From the NCBI GenBank assembly GCA_020073215.1, contig JAIQFO010000038.1:1-51587 (forward strand): a stretch of DNA of 51,587 bases, written 5' to 3'. The DNA comes from Terriglobia bacterium (GTDB taxonomy: Bacteria > Acidobacteriota > Terriglobia > Terriglobales > Acidobacteriaceae). Numbering within the stretch: the stretch's first letter is position 1; each line of letters begins with the position of its first letter. The position numbers were made by a program, and so were the translations under genes. Positions 1-10,130 of this stretch are shown here, piece by piece. The notes under the pieces were generated by a model that did not search any database, was not told where the DNA came from, and saw nothing but the letters and a program-made list of their open reading frames with translations.

Positions 1-106
1 CAAACCTTCAAGCACGATTACGACGTTGCACGCTAAGCTCGTGGAGGATGTGCATGGATACAACAAGATGCTGAGCCGGAAACTGCGATCGTGGGAGGAG
101 TCGACG

Positions 107-2527
107 ATGCTGGCAGGCACGAAGAGCATTCGCGGCCCGAAGCTGAACACTGGACTGCCGCGTTTGATGGCCGGAGTTCTGGCACTGCTGATTGCGCCAC
201 TGTCGTTACTGGGAGAAACAGTCGAGAACCCCCGGCTTGCAGTGATCATGAGCAGGGCCAGCTTCGACCGAAAATGGGATGTGACGCAGATGTCCGGCCA
301 TGGATGGGTCGGCATCGCAAACCTGGCGGGCATCCCTTACGACACGCTCTTCCTGGAGGACCTTGTTGCTGGCGAACACCTGTCGCGTTACAGGGTGCTC
401 GTGTTCGCCGAATGCACCAGCATTGAGCCGGACACGGTGAGCCTGCTGACGCGGGTTTTGGCGAGCTACCTGAAGCAGGGCGGCAACGTATTAATCGACG
501 GGCCGCTCGGGGCATTCACCAGAGATGGTAAAGCTCAGGCCGCGGCCGCACTATGGTCGTTGCTCGGCATCTCGAGTTCCGGAGTGAAGGGAGACACTAA
601 TTTCCGCATTCAGGTGCGCGACAATCATCATTACATTACGCGTGCGTTCGAGCCCTCGCAGTACTTGAGCCAGGCGCTTGCGAAAGGTCTGGAAATCCAA
701 CAGTTCTCATCCGGTGGACACGTTCTCGTCACGAGCACCAACGCCCACGAATCGTTCCCATTCCTCTCTTACCGCGATACGGGAACGAGCCGTCTGGTTT
801 TGATCAGCGATGCAACCACGTTTGCAGGTGCGACTTCGATTTTTCGCAACGAGGCGCCGCAGGGCTTCTTTCCAAATGAAGTCGTGAACGTGCTGATCCG
901 GGCGCTCCAGTGGGCTGCCTACGGCGATGTGCACGGTGCGTTCCCGGCCCCGCAGTTCTCTAACGCCAACCTGGCCGTCATCGTTCGCCTCGACGCCGAC
1001 AACACGCAGAACCTGGATTACCAGAAACAGACATTCAAGTTCCTGCTCGACACCGCGCGCGAGACGGGAGTCGTGCCTCTCTATTGCTTCGTGTCGAGTG
1101 CAGGCGCGAAAGCAGGATGGAAGGACCTGGCCGAATTGGGACAGCAGTTGGAAGACCTAGGAGGCCAGATCGGAAGCCACAGCAAGTATCACCGCATCGA
1201 GTCGCGCATGGGCCCGGAGAAGTACAAGGAAGAGTTAGACGGCTCGATTGAGGAGATCGAGTCCAACATGACCAGCAATGGCGCCCATATTGGCAAGGTG
1301 GATCTGTTCATCAATCCCGGCGACACCATCGTCAACAGCGATTATGAGGAAATTGCGCGCCGCTTCCAGCTGATGATGACGCACGGCTTCGAGCAGGACA
1401 CGCCCATTGGCTCCGGCGTGATGACGTGGTTCACCGGAAAGTACAAAGACTTCGTGGTCCTCGACGACACGCCATCGCCGGACTACCAATGGTTCTACGA
1501 TCCAACTTGGAGCTATACGACCGCCCAGATTACGTCCTATCAAGAAGCTGTGTTCGATCACCTGTTTCGCGACATCGGCCACGGCTATATCTACAACCAG
1601 ATGTGGCACGACTACAGCATTTCCTCCATGCCGTTGCGTCACGGCGGCGGCGAGCAGCAGGCCGGCGCGGTTGCAAAGCCAGCACGCATCGCGAATACGT
1701 CAAACATGGCAGTGTACGAGGCGTTGAGGTCAAAATTCGCGACCCATCTGATCTATACCCCAGAGCCCATGGAAGTTGTCGAGAAGCTTCACGCGATGGC
1801 CGGCTGGAACTACTCGTGGACACGGCAAGGTGATGTGCTGGAGATGGTGCTGGACCTGTCCAACTTGCCTCGGACCACGACCGCCAGGTTTGTCGCCGGC
1901 ATGGGTATTCGGATTGAGAATACGGCATACCGCATAGAATCGGTCACAATCAACGGGCAGCCGCACGATGCCTTTTCCGACTGCGTCATTATTCTTCCGA
2001 ATCTGAAGGCAGGTAAGAACCAGGTCAAGGTGACTCTCTCTGAGCATGGTGCAAATAGACCGCATGTGGTGTATGTGTCCAGCCGAATGCCATCCGTTCG
2101 CCGGACTGTGAACGGGATCGAGTTTCAGTTGTTGGCGCGCAGCAGGGGGCGTTTTGCCGTCGATTCACCAGCACCCGGTCTGGTGCTGCATGCGGACTCC
2201 CAGGAATTCAATTTGCGAGGTGATCACGTCCTGAGCGGCTTCGTCAGCTCAGATCGTACGCTCCAGTACGTCCCGTTCAAGCGTAGCGGCCTCTCGCTAA
2301 ATTCGGTAACTGTGCCCGTGCGCGAGGTGAATGAGGGCACAAAGACTCTGACGCTCATTTTGGATAAAGCAAGTTCACCGCGACGGCAAGTCATATTTTC
2401 CAGTGCACGTCCACCCAAACACATCCGGTTCAACGGACAGGTGATTCAAGCAGAAGCTTTAGTACCCGAATGCCTGATCACGCTGCCGGAATATAAAGAA
2501 CCCGCATCCCTCGAGATTCTCTGGTAG
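107..2527 (+). CDS. Secreted polysaccharide-deacetylase-like protein
   Basis: The start at 107 is preferred over in-frame ATGs at 26 and 68 because a GGGAGGAG-type ribosome site lies about 7 nt upstream, giving about 806 residues. An N-terminal hydrophobic stretch (PRLMAGVLALLIAPLSLL) reads as a signal peptide. Residues about 45-280 resemble a glutamine-amidotransferase-like fold. Residues about 290-510 resemble a NodB-type deacetylase barrel, with an RLDAD segment and an HSKYH segment that could supply the metal-binding Asp and His residues. The C-terminal third is beta-rich. It precedes a glycosyl-hydrolase-like gene by about 40 nt, so both probably act on extracellular polysaccharide. The fold assignment is by eye; the substrate is unknown. 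Confidence 0.6.
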   Translation: MLAGTKSIRGPKLNTGLPRLMAGVLALLIAPLSLLGETVENPRLAVIMSRASFDRKWDVTQMSGHGWVGIANLAGIPYDTLFLEDLVAGEHLSRYRVLVFAECTSIEPDTVSLLTRVLASYLKQGGNVLIDGPLGAFTRDGKAQAAAALWSLLGISSSGVKGDTNFRIQVRDNHHYITRAFEPSQYLSQALAKGLEIQQFSSGGHVLVTSTNAHESFPFLSYRDTGTSRLVLISDATTFAGATSIFRNEAPQGFFPNEVVNVLIRALQWAAYGDVHGAFPAPQFSNANLAVIVRLDADNTQNLDYQKQTFKFLLDTARETGVVPLYCFVSSAGAKAGWKDLAELGQQLEDLGGQIGSHSKYHRIESRMGPEKYKEELDGSIEEIESNMTSNGAHIGKVDLFINPGDTIVNSDYEEIARRFQLMMTHGFEQDTPIGSGVMTWFTGKYKDFVVLDDTPSPDYQWFYDPTWSYTTAQITSYQEAVFDHLFRDIGHGYIYNQMWHDYSISSMPLRHGGGEQQAGAVAKPARIANTSNMAVYEALRSKFATHLIYTPEPMEVVEKLHAMAGWNYSWTRQGDVLEMVLDLSNLPRTTTARFVAGMGIRIENTAYRIESVTINGQPHDAFSDCVIILPNLKAGKNQVKVTLSEHGANRPHVVYVSSRMPSVRRTVNGIEFQLLARSRGRFAVDSPAPGLVLHADSQEFNLRGDHVLSGFVSSDRTLQYVPFKRSGLSLNSVTVPVREVNEGTKTLTLILDKASSPRRQVIFSSARPPKHIRFNGQVIQAEALVPECLITLPEYKEPASLEILW

Positions 2528-2569
2528 CAGGAGGGCGAGGACGCTCAAGTGATGCTGGTGGAGGATGAA

Positions 2570-4782
2570 ATGGTGACAAGAAGACTTATTTGCATGCTGC
2601 TGGGAGCCGCATTTTTCGCAGTCATGAACCATACCGCTCTTTGTGACGCTCAACAGGCGGCTAAACCGGCCAAAGCTTTCTATCAAGCTTATGTCGTGGC
2701 GCCTTCGTACGACTACGAACTGTCTGGCCGTAAAGACCGGGTCAAAGGCTACGTCATCAAGGTTGACTCGCTAGAGCAGTTGGCTTCGCCTGGCCTGGTA
2801 GTTCTCGTCAGTGGCCTTGAGCCAGGGGAGGGTCATGTCTCGGTGAACGGCCACAGCTACGATCTCCCTGGGTTGATGGGAGAGACAGCTGGGCCGGCCC
2901 GAGACACCGAAAAGAACCAGCCTGGCAAGGAGGGTTGGTACTCCTTTTCAAGTGGAGACGACATCATAGGCAAAGTCGTTATCCCGCTAACTCCCGCCCA
3001 CCTCCAAGCGGGCCTGAATGAGATCGAGTTCTTCAAGAGCCCCAATGCCGGTGGCTACGAGGTGATCGATGTTGGCCTGGAATCCGTCCCGCAGACTGCA
3101 CCTACGCTGATCGGCCAGACCTATCATCTTCTGGGCAGAGGACGAAGTGCCACCCTCCGCGACTTCGACTTCATTTTGAATTACAGAAGTGAAAAGAAGC
3201 GTTCGCTCGAGGACATCCCCGCATGGGCACGACGCGGAAAGGTGAATTTCTACCGGGCAGGAATCGATTGGAATCATCTTGACCGCATGTTCGAGATGTT
3301 TAAGGAAGCACGTATCAATCTGGTCGCGACCCACGTTCCGATGGATACATCCGCGTCAAGGCTTTCATTGACCGCTGCCACTCCAACAATATCCGGGTCA
3401 CAGCATTTAACTCCGTTGGCGGTCTTGGGATTCGCGACGTGCTGATGCACCCGGAAAAGCAAAGGTGGATCAGCCGGGATGAGTTCGGCAATCTGGTCTG
3501 GCGTGCGCCGAATGCCACTTTCGCCGCCGATCTGCAAAATGAGGACTACCGCCGCAACGTGTTGCTAAAGGGGGCTGCGATCGCAATCGACGCCGGTGTT
3601 GATGAGTTGTACTACGACTGGTCCATTGGAGGGACAGGTGACGTCATCCACTTCATGGACGAAGTCCGTCAACTCGCCGCAAGCAAGAATAAGAACATCT
3701 CCATCTTCGGCAACTGCAAAGGCAACATCCTGGTCGATGAAGTTGCGGATCTTACCAAGACCGAAGGTACCAGCGAAGCAGGCGTGTGGGATGGCAAATG
3801 GGTACACAACATTGCGCAGGCCAGGTTCTATTCCGCCTCCGGTTACGGCGTGAAGTCATACGAGAGCAAATATGAGGGTGCCGACCCAGGCGTGCCGAAT
3901 CCCGGCGCACACGACGTGCGCGACGGGATGAAGGTCGGCTGGAGAAAGCCGATCGCCGAGGCTTCAGCCTTTCAGTCCCACTTCGCCATAGCTGAGGCGA
4001 ACGACAAACTGCTGCACGGCTGGATCATGCAGGACAACCCCATCGCGGTTCAAACTTGGAGAGAGATCAGCCGCTATCTCACGTTCCTGTCGGATCATCA
4101 GGACCTTTACACCGATGTCACTTGCGTCAGCAAAATCGCTGTCGTGTCCCCACCACATATTCCGAGTTTCGAGGTCACGCTGAAACGCGACAATCTCTAC
4201 AACGCGCTGGCTGAGGCCAATGTGATGTACGACGTCGTCCTCCTGCACCGCTTAACGCCCGAATTGCTTTCGCGGTACAAGGCGGTCGTCATCCCCAACA
4301 TCCCATGGATAGATGCTGACCAGATCACAGCCATCCGTACATACAAGAAGAACGGTGGGAAGATGTACACCATCGGAAGCAGTCGGGAACTGCGGGAACT
4401 TGCTGACGTGCAATCCCCAGCGTCAATGTTGGACGAAGCGCAGAGTGAGAAGGGCCGCCGGGAACTGATGCTCAGGATCAACCAGTTGTCCGGCGAGCAG
4501 GTGATCACGATTCCCGGAACCAATTACGTTGCGGCCAACGTGGTTAAGAAGACAGACAGCGAGCGAGTCATATTGCATTGCGTCAATTACCACACCCCGC
4601 TCCAGAATGTTCGGGTGAGCGTCAACTTGGACGGAGTAGTCAAGCAGATCGACACCAAGCGAATTCGCCTTTTGTCGCCGGACGGGCAACCGATGGAGCT
4701 TAAGGACGTGTCCGTGCGTGGTACTCGCCTTGACTTCGTTCTTCCCAGCCTGGATGTGTACGACGTGGTCACCGTGAACTGA
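2570..4782 (+). pseudogene. Glycosyl-hydrolase-like protein, frameshifted near 3340
   Basis: Two reading frames join into one protein. The first runs from ATG 2570 (ribosome site GGTGGAGG just upstream; ATG 2552 and GTG 2549 are alternatives) with a signal peptide (MVTRRLICMLLGAAFFAV) to about 3343. The second continues in the other frame from about 3340 (GYIRVKAFIDRCHSNNIRV) to 4782. The shift fits one missing base within 3335-3345. The middle looks like a TIM-barrel glycosidase. Residues encoded at about 4130-4400 resemble the amidotransferase-like (trimerisation) domain of GH42-type beta-galactosidases, followed by a beta-sandwich tail. It follows the deacetylase-like gene and probably belongs to the same polysaccharide operon. 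It may be a true pseudogene or a sequencing or assembly error. Confidence 0.6.
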
Positions 4783-4941
4783 GTGTCAGCACTCGCAATT
4801 CTGTGGTCCCCAGATACTCGAGGAGTTGACGGGGCTTTGATGAGAATGATTGACAGGTCGCGCCTTCGCGCACCAGTGCCGTTGTTGTCCTTTTCTGATC
4901 TTCCGAACGGACCGTTAATGGGACTCTGAGTGTAATCTCCG

Positions 4942-5330
4942 TCAGCCCTGCCGAAATACAGCTTTGAGGCGCGCCGGGGTTATGGGTAATTGCCGCAAGC
5001 GAGCGCCTGTCGCATCGAAGATGGCGTTGGCCACGACGGCTCCCATGGTGACGATCGGCGGCTCACCGCAACCCGACGCCGGGGTTTCCGGATTGTCGAT
5101 CAGGATGGTCTCGATTCTTGGCAGCCAGGAAAAACGCGGAATCTGATAGGTGTCGAAGTTGCGGTCGAGCACCGCGCCGTCCTTGAATCGCACTTCCTCA
5201 GTCAGGGCGTAACCCAGGCCCATCGTGATACTGCCTTCCATCTGCTGGCGTGAGCCGTCTGGGGTCACTGTGACGCCCTGGTCCTGGGCGCAGACAACCC
5301 TCTTCACGTCGACACCGTGGAAGAGATGCC
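4942..5330 (-). pseudogene. C-terminal remnant of a molybdopterin xanthine-dehydrogenase-family large subunit
   Basis: The minus strand keeps only the last ~120 residues of an aldehyde oxidase/xanthine dehydrogenase or isoquinoline 1-oxidoreductase beta subunit. Recognisable pieces are RVVCAQDQGVTVTPDG, RQQMEGSITMGLGYALTEE, the DTYQIPRFS stretch and GCGEPPIVTMGAVVANAIFD, which carries the conserved Gly-Glu of the active site. The family protein is usually 700 or more residues, so the body is gone. Upstream on the same strand, the frame runs into unrelated sequence containing a helix-turn-helix piece. No partner iron-sulfur or FAD subunit is nearby. It is a decayed fragment, not a working enzyme. 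Confidence 0.7.
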
Positions 5331-5332
5331 GA

Positions 5333-5410
5333 TCAAGATTCCGCTCGCTCCCATCGCTTGACGGTCCGCTTATCGCGGCCGAAGTGGGCGGCGATTTCCT
5401 TCCAGAACCC
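5333..5410 (-). pseudogene. Helix-turn-helix remnant (FWKEIAAHFG...TVKRWER)
   Basis: A 25-residue open stretch on the minus strand carries FWKEIAAHFGRDKRTVKRWE. This resembles the short DNA-binding head found at the start of many acidobacterial TPR or adenylate-cyclase-like regulators. It lies in a different frame from the xanthine-dehydrogenase tail and ends at TGA 5333-5335. It appears to be the head of one lost gene abutted to the tail of another. Confidence 0.4.
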
Positions 5411-5474
5411 ATACCGGCGTTTCGACGCCGGCTGTTCTCGAACGAGTGAGGTCCGTGTAACGTTTTAGCGGGAG

Positions 5475-6818
5475 CTACAGGGCAGAGCTGAGCGAGTCGT
5501 CTGATATGCCGCAAGCCGCGGCATAAACATGTAGGACAGTTCGGATGTGTTCTTGAATCATGTCTTCGGCATGCGTCGGCAGCCGCCCAGACCTTATCGC
5601 CTCGTACTGTGAAGGTAGGTGTTGACTGAACAACGTTGGAGGCGCCGGGCAGGCATCAAGGTTGGCGCGAAGTTGGGCCAGTTCTTGCTGAACCTTAGGG
5701 TCGCCCCAGTAGTACCGGCAACGGTCGCTGTAACTGTAGATGCGCGCCAGATGTATCTCGTCTTCACTCCCGTGGTAGTAGGATCGCCAGTAAACAGGAT
5801 TGCGCAACATGGCGGCTTCGAGCGCTTCCTGGACTTGCGAAAGACGAACTCCCCTTCGATACGCCAGCAGTTCCCGCTCGATTACGCCTAAGGCGAAGAC
5901 AGCCTCCCGGAACGCGAATGTCAGCCACGGCCCCACTTTCAAGATCGCGAAATGGTCTGCCACCATCTGTGCAAGAGCTGCGGGCTTCTGGTAGTCCGTG
6001 GAGTGCGCCTCGTAAACGAGAGCAGGAGTCTCCGGCAAGGCGGACGAGAGTGCCATCGCTTTCTGCCGCTCATAGTCGAAAATCACGTTTTCACCAAACT
6101 CCACTCCGGGCTGCACCACCATGCCAATCACCCTTTCCCACGCCGCCGCCACTCTCTGCTCGTCGAAGGCCGCGCGGAAAAGTTCCAAGGTGTCACCAAT
6201 CTGGTCGGCCGGGGATACTGCGGGAGGCGCTCCCGGAAGCGATTCACCCCCCGGAGCCGGAACTTCGGTGCCGATGACGTAAAGGGGAGGGGAAGAACCT
6301 TGCGCCAAATCTTCAAACGCACTTTCAGCAGCACGACAGAGTATAGCGGCTCGTTGCGCGATGGTGCGCGGGTCAGGCCCCGAGGTTGCGTCATCGGCAC
6401 ACGCCATACTCGCATCGAGATGAATCTTCTGGTATCCGGCGAGTACGCACGAGCGAACCAGTTCCCGAGCGTTGTGCAGAGCTACATCCCAAGGCTGTTC
6501 TCGCCAGGGGTACGGGCCCAGGTGATCGCCGCCGAGCAGTACGCGGTCGCGGGGAAGTCCACCACGCTGCGCCGCGGAGTGAACAAACTCGGCGAACTGA
6601 GATGGAGTTTGTCCGGTGTAACCGCCCAATTGATTTACCTGGCTGGAGGTAGATTCGACGTGCAGCACTGATTCATCTTCAACCGCCTGCTGGACGGCTG
6701 CCGAAATGACGCTGGGGTGAGCCGAGCAGACGGCGTACACTCCCACTTTTTCGGAGCGGCGATTCCGCGTGATGATCTCCCGCAGTCGCACGCTTGCGTT
6801 TTTGGGCTGAGATTTCAC
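5475..6818 (-). CDS. D-tagatose-1,6-bisphosphate aldolase, GatZ/KbaZ-type subunit
   Basis: 447 residues, matching the usual length of the GatZ/KbaZ/AgaZ family (about 430). Family-like blocks include VGVYAVCSAHPSVISAA near the start, HVESTSSQVNQLGGYTG, LLGGDHLGPYPW, KIHLDASM and LKVGPWLTFAFREAVFAL. In enterobacteria these subunits support or stabilise the class II aldolase GatY/KbaY, which splits tagatose-1,6-bisphosphate into DHAP and glyceraldehyde-3-phosphate; some homologues may act alone. The gene begins 11 nt after the stop of the alpha-galactosidase gene, so the two are very likely co-transcribed. That points to galactose or galactosaminoside breakdown. No GatY partner is visible in this window. 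Confidence 0.85.
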   Translation of the reverse strand: MKSQPKNASVRLREIITRNRRSEKVGVYAVCSAHPSVISAAVQQAVEDESVLHVESTSSQVNQLGGYTGQTPSQFAEFVHSAAQRGGLPRDRVLLGGDHLGPYPWREQPWDVALHNARELVRSCVLAGYQKIHLDASMACADDATSGPDPRTIAQRAAILCRAAESAFEDLAQGSSPPLYVIGTEVPAPGGESLPGAPPAVSPADQIGDTLELFRAAFDEQRVAAAWERVIGMVVQPGVEFGENVIFDYERQKAMALSSALPETPALVYEAHSTDYQKPAALAQMVADHFAILKVGPWLTFAFREAVFALGVIERELLAYRRGVRLSQVQEALEAAMLRNPVYWRSYYHGSEDEIHLARIYSYSDRCRYYWGDPKVQQELAQLRANLDACPAPPTLFSQHLPSQYEAIRSGRLPTHAEDMIQEHIRTVLHVYAAACGISDDSLSSAL

Positions 6819-6829
6819 GGTAGGCGGCG

Positions 6830-8929
6830 TTAGTCGGGCCGAGCCTCGAGCAGTAGATGTTGGTTGAACGCAGCAGAAATTGTGGCTTGGGGGCCGTGTA
6901 CGCTTCCGAGATCTTTATGGCTCACATAGTCCACGAGGTGATAAGTCCGGTCCTGCAAACCGCGCAACTGAATCGGCCCACTCCAATGGCGGGCGAAGAA
7001 TGCATAGTATATGGCCTGGCCTTTGCGGATAGCGTGTGCCTCCGGGCGGTCAAACCCCATGTCGTAAAGATCTCCGAGATACTCGCCTCGCGATAGCATT
7101 TTCTCTTTGTAAATGTGCAACCACTCCTCAAAGATTTTCTGCCGCTGCGGTGTCAGGTCCGACTTGCTATGTTTTTTGACGAGATTCGGGAGCACAAACT
7201 GCGTGCCCACCACTCCGCCCACTCCCACCGTGGAAGCGAAATCAGTCGCACCGTCGCTCAATTCGACGTGGTCACCAAAATAGGGAACGTTGTCGCCCAT
7301 GAGCGCTTTCAACGTCTTGCCCTTGGAGCGGATCTGAAACGAACTTTCCGGATCGGATGCCACCGACATATTGAAATGCGGCATGGTGAAAAACGAATAG
7401 GCGGTACCACAGGGGCAAAACTCTACCAGGGCATCCGGTTTTACGCTGCGGGCCGTTTCGTAAATCTCCCGAAAAAAATCAGGCAACGCTTCCACCGAGT
7501 CCTCCGGGCGTTGGTGGTGGTGCGCGGGGTTGTAGCAGCGAGGAACCGCGTTCATGTGCTGCCCATCCAGCTTGAGGCCGTCGAATCCCCACTCCCCGAG
7601 GATCTTACGAACCAGCGCTTTGTGGTATTCCACAACCCCCCGGTCGGCGGGACAAAGATAAAACGAGTTCCACCACGAAATTTTCCGCTTCGATCCATCG
7701 CGGTTCAGCAGGGTGAAGTCGGGATGATCCTTAAGGAGCTGCGAATCCGGGACGGCACTCAGCGGCGACCACCACAACTGGGCTTTGAAACCCTCTTCAT
7801 GGATGCGATCGACAAGCGCTTTCATGTCAGCGTCGCCATGGGGAAACTTCTTGGGGTCGACTGCCCAATCGCCGTAATTGTTTTGCCAACCATCGTCCAA
7901 AGTGACCCAGGAGAAGCCCATTTTCTTCACGGTGGGAAGCGTGTCGAATACTTGCTTGAGCTGTACCGACCGACCGTAGCCCCAGGCACACCAGATCGGG
8001 CCAAAAGCGCTGTCGGGCGCCGAAGCCATTTGAAATCCCTGCCGGACCATCAGCCGGCGGTACTCCGTGAGCGTGTGAAAGTAGTCCCCCTGATGCACGG
8101 AGACAAAGGTGCGAAGAGTATGGAAGCTCTCTCCCGGTTCCAGGGTTCGCTCCCTGGTGGAGCGGACGGCCACGCGAACATGACTCGCGTCGGGCATGGA
8201 AACGGGAAGGGATATCAGGCGTGGTCCGGATTCCACGTGACCGACCGCGAGGCCGGCATCTTTACGCCATACATCCACAATGGGAGTTCCGCCACCGTAG
8301 TCGCTGGCATTCATGCCAAGATAATTTTCCTGCCGGAATCCGGCACGCAAGGGAAGCACCCAATTCGGACGCTTCTCGTAGGAGCCACTCTGGTAGGACC
8401 AGAATGCGGGGCCGCGTGCCGGAGGGACTGCACTCAGCAGATACTGGTTGTTGCTCCAGCCACGAATTTTCAGTTGCGCCGGCGAATCGTTTGTGTACTC
8501 GACATCAAAGACCGCCAAGGATGGGAAGTCAGCATAGATCGTGACCGAGACGCTTTTGCGTAAGTCTCCGCACTTGCCAGTTAGCGTCAGCCGTTCTCCC
8601 GCACCAAAAGTGTCAGACACGTGTTCCCGGCGGCTTGCACTCAGGGCGAAGTCTCTACAGGAGCGATCCACGCTGGTGACCGTTTCCGATGCGGAAAACG
8701 GAGCCAGGAGTTTTGGGCTTGGGCCAAACAAGGCGATCACCCGGCTGTGCAGGTTGTGGTCGAATTCAATCCGCAAGACTGAGCTTTGGATCTGCAGATC
8801 ATTTGAGGGGGTGTGAGTACCCGTCGGGGCAAACCTTTGCCCCGCACTGTTTTGCCCGGAGTTCCAACCGGGCAGCGCAAGGCCAAGCAAAACACAGCAC
8901 GTTAGAGCGGCGGCCCGCGTGCGCCTCAT
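6830..8929 (-). CDS. Secreted GH36-like alpha-galactosidase
   Basis: ATG 8929 is chosen; TTG 8935 and GTG 8932 are in-frame alternatives. About 699 residues with an N-terminal signal peptide (RAAALTCCVLLGLALPGW). An N-terminal beta-sandwich is followed by a TIM barrel with hallmark blocks of GH36/melibiase-type enzymes: GFSWVTLDDGWQNNYGDW, GFKAQLWWSP, FDGLKLDGQ (the K-x-D aspartate is the expected nucleophile) and MSVASDPESS (the SD aspartate is the expected acid/base). It should release terminal alpha-galactose from oligosaccharides outside the cytoplasm. It is the first gene of a two-gene unit with the GatZ/KbaZ-like gene. Confidence 0.85.
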   Translation of the reverse strand: MRRTRAAALTCCVLLGLALPGWNSGQNSAGQRFAPTGTHTPSNDLQIQSSVLRIEFDHNLHSRVIALFGPSPKLLAPFSASETVTSVDRSCRDFALSASRREHVSDTFGAGERLTLTGKCGDLRKSVSVTIYADFPSLAVFDVEYTNDSPAQLKIRGWSNNQYLLSAVPPARGPAFWSYQSGSYEKRPNWVLPLRAGFRQENYLGMNASDYGGGTPIVDVWRKDAGLAVGHVESGPRLISLPVSMPDASHVRVAVRSTRERTLEPGESFHTLRTFVSVHQGDYFHTLTEYRRLMVRQGFQMASAPDSAFGPIWCAWGYGRSVQLKQVFDTLPTVKKMGFSWVTLDDGWQNNYGDWAVDPKKFPHGDADMKALVDRIHEEGFKAQLWWSPLSAVPDSQLLKDHPDFTLLNRDGSKRKISWWNSFYLCPADRGVVEYHKALVRKILGEWGFDGLKLDGQHMNAVPRCYNPAHHHQRPEDSVEALPDFFREIYETARSVKPDALVEFCPCGTAYSFFTMPHFNMSVASDPESSFQIRSKGKTLKALMGDNVPYFGDHVELSDGATDFASTVGVGGVVGTQFVLPNLVKKHSKSDLTPQRQKIFEEWLHIYKEKMLSRGEYLGDLYDMGFDRPEAHAIRKGQAIYYAFFARHWSGPIQLRGLQDRTYHLVDYVSHKDLGSVHGPQATISAAFNQHLLLEARPD

Positions 8930-9089
8930 CACCAAAGGGTACCACGATCATATTTGATCGGACTCTCATGCACCAATCAGATCAAGCGCGCTTAGCTTCA
9001 ACTTTCATTCTCGTTTTCTCCTTTCTTCACGTCACGATTTGTTGCTAAACCTAATGTTTCCTCTACGGGCACCTACGCCTGTTTTGCGT

Positions 9090-9971
9090 TTAACAACTCA
9101 ACGACTTGCGTCGACTGATTCTCTGGGGTTTTCGCCACAGTTGCGCTACGGCCTGTTTTCTTGAGCAGCACTGCCTTCGGACTTGCGGCCATAAGTCGGT
9201 CCCAACGAGTCCTTGCTGCCTGTACGCGCCCTGCTGGATCAGCACGCCCATCAGGGTGGCGGTTACGCTCTTGCCCATCGACCAACTCTCGAGCGGCGTC
9301 TGCGCCGTGATCCCCGGCGCGTATCGCTCGGCGATGAGCCGTCCCTTCCAGGTCACCACTAAAGAAGTCTTCCCCTCCGGCGGATCGAAGGCCGTATCCA
9401 CCGCCTCTTTCACCTTCGCCATGTCGAGTTCGGACGGAGGCGGATCATCCGGCAGGACGTCGCCCGTCGGCCATGCTTGCTTCGAGGCATCGGGCAAGCT
9501 GCTCTTGAGCTTCACGGGCTTGAAGCTGACCCATTCCTTGCCTACGGGGAGTGTCACGCATCCCTGATCCCCGAGGTAGACAGCGGTGCGGGTCACCCCA
9601 CCGGGCACTACAACGTGCACCTGCTTGTGCTCACGGTCCACGACCGGCTTGCCGAGCTCTGCGCGCATCTCGTACGGAGCAGTGAAGTAACCGACGTTAT
9701 CCGCGGCGAAGTCGGGATCGAGTCCGGTGATGAATACTGCGGAACACATGACTTTGGCGAAGCCGGCCGCGTGGTGCAACAGCGGGTCGCCGGGTGGAGC
9801 GGCGTACGGTGTATCCAGCTCAAGCGCCTTCGCGCGCGAGATTAGTGCCGCTGGACTCGGCCGCGGGTCCGGCGCAGATAGCGCCGATTTAGTGGCGACG
9901 GTCGTGAAATGCTGTGTCTGGGCACCAGTGACTACGAATGCCAACAAGAATGCCGTTACCAATGCTCGCAT
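9090..9971 (-). pseudogene. Truncated serine hydrolase (class C beta-lactamase-like)
   Basis: Start ATG 9971 has an AGGAG ribosome site about 10 nt upstream and begins a signal peptide (MRALVTAFLLAFVVTGAQ). The protein contains LVVTWKGRLIAERYAPG followed by ESWSMGKSVTATLMGVL; SMGK is the S-x-x-K catalytic motif of beta-lactamase/serine-hydrolase proteins. Homology seems to stop just after LIQQGAY (near 9225). The remaining ~45 residues are unrelated and Arg-rich, so the Y-x-N and C-terminal motifs are missing. Members of this family are usually about 450 or more residues. It is probably inactive, broken by a recombination event. In the other frame, 9073-9285 encodes a separate tail that I do not recognise. 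Confidence 0.65.
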
Positions 9972-10130
9972 GAGATACGTTCTCCTGGTTTCAGGCGCTC
10001 GTTCGCAGAAAGGCACGAGAAGGCGGCGCGGTCTTGTCATGTTCTGATTCGTTATGATTTTAGTCGCCCGGTTTTGATCGTTCATCGGGAACGTCGAGTC
10101 TTAGGATGCTGCTATCCCACGGCGCAGCGG

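Noticed and set aside
7115..8563. Long plus-strand open frame (482 codons) opposite the alpha-galactosidase
   Set aside because: It is antisense to a clear GH36 enzyme, has no signal peptide or known motif, and has an Arg/His-rich composition typical of a codon shadow.
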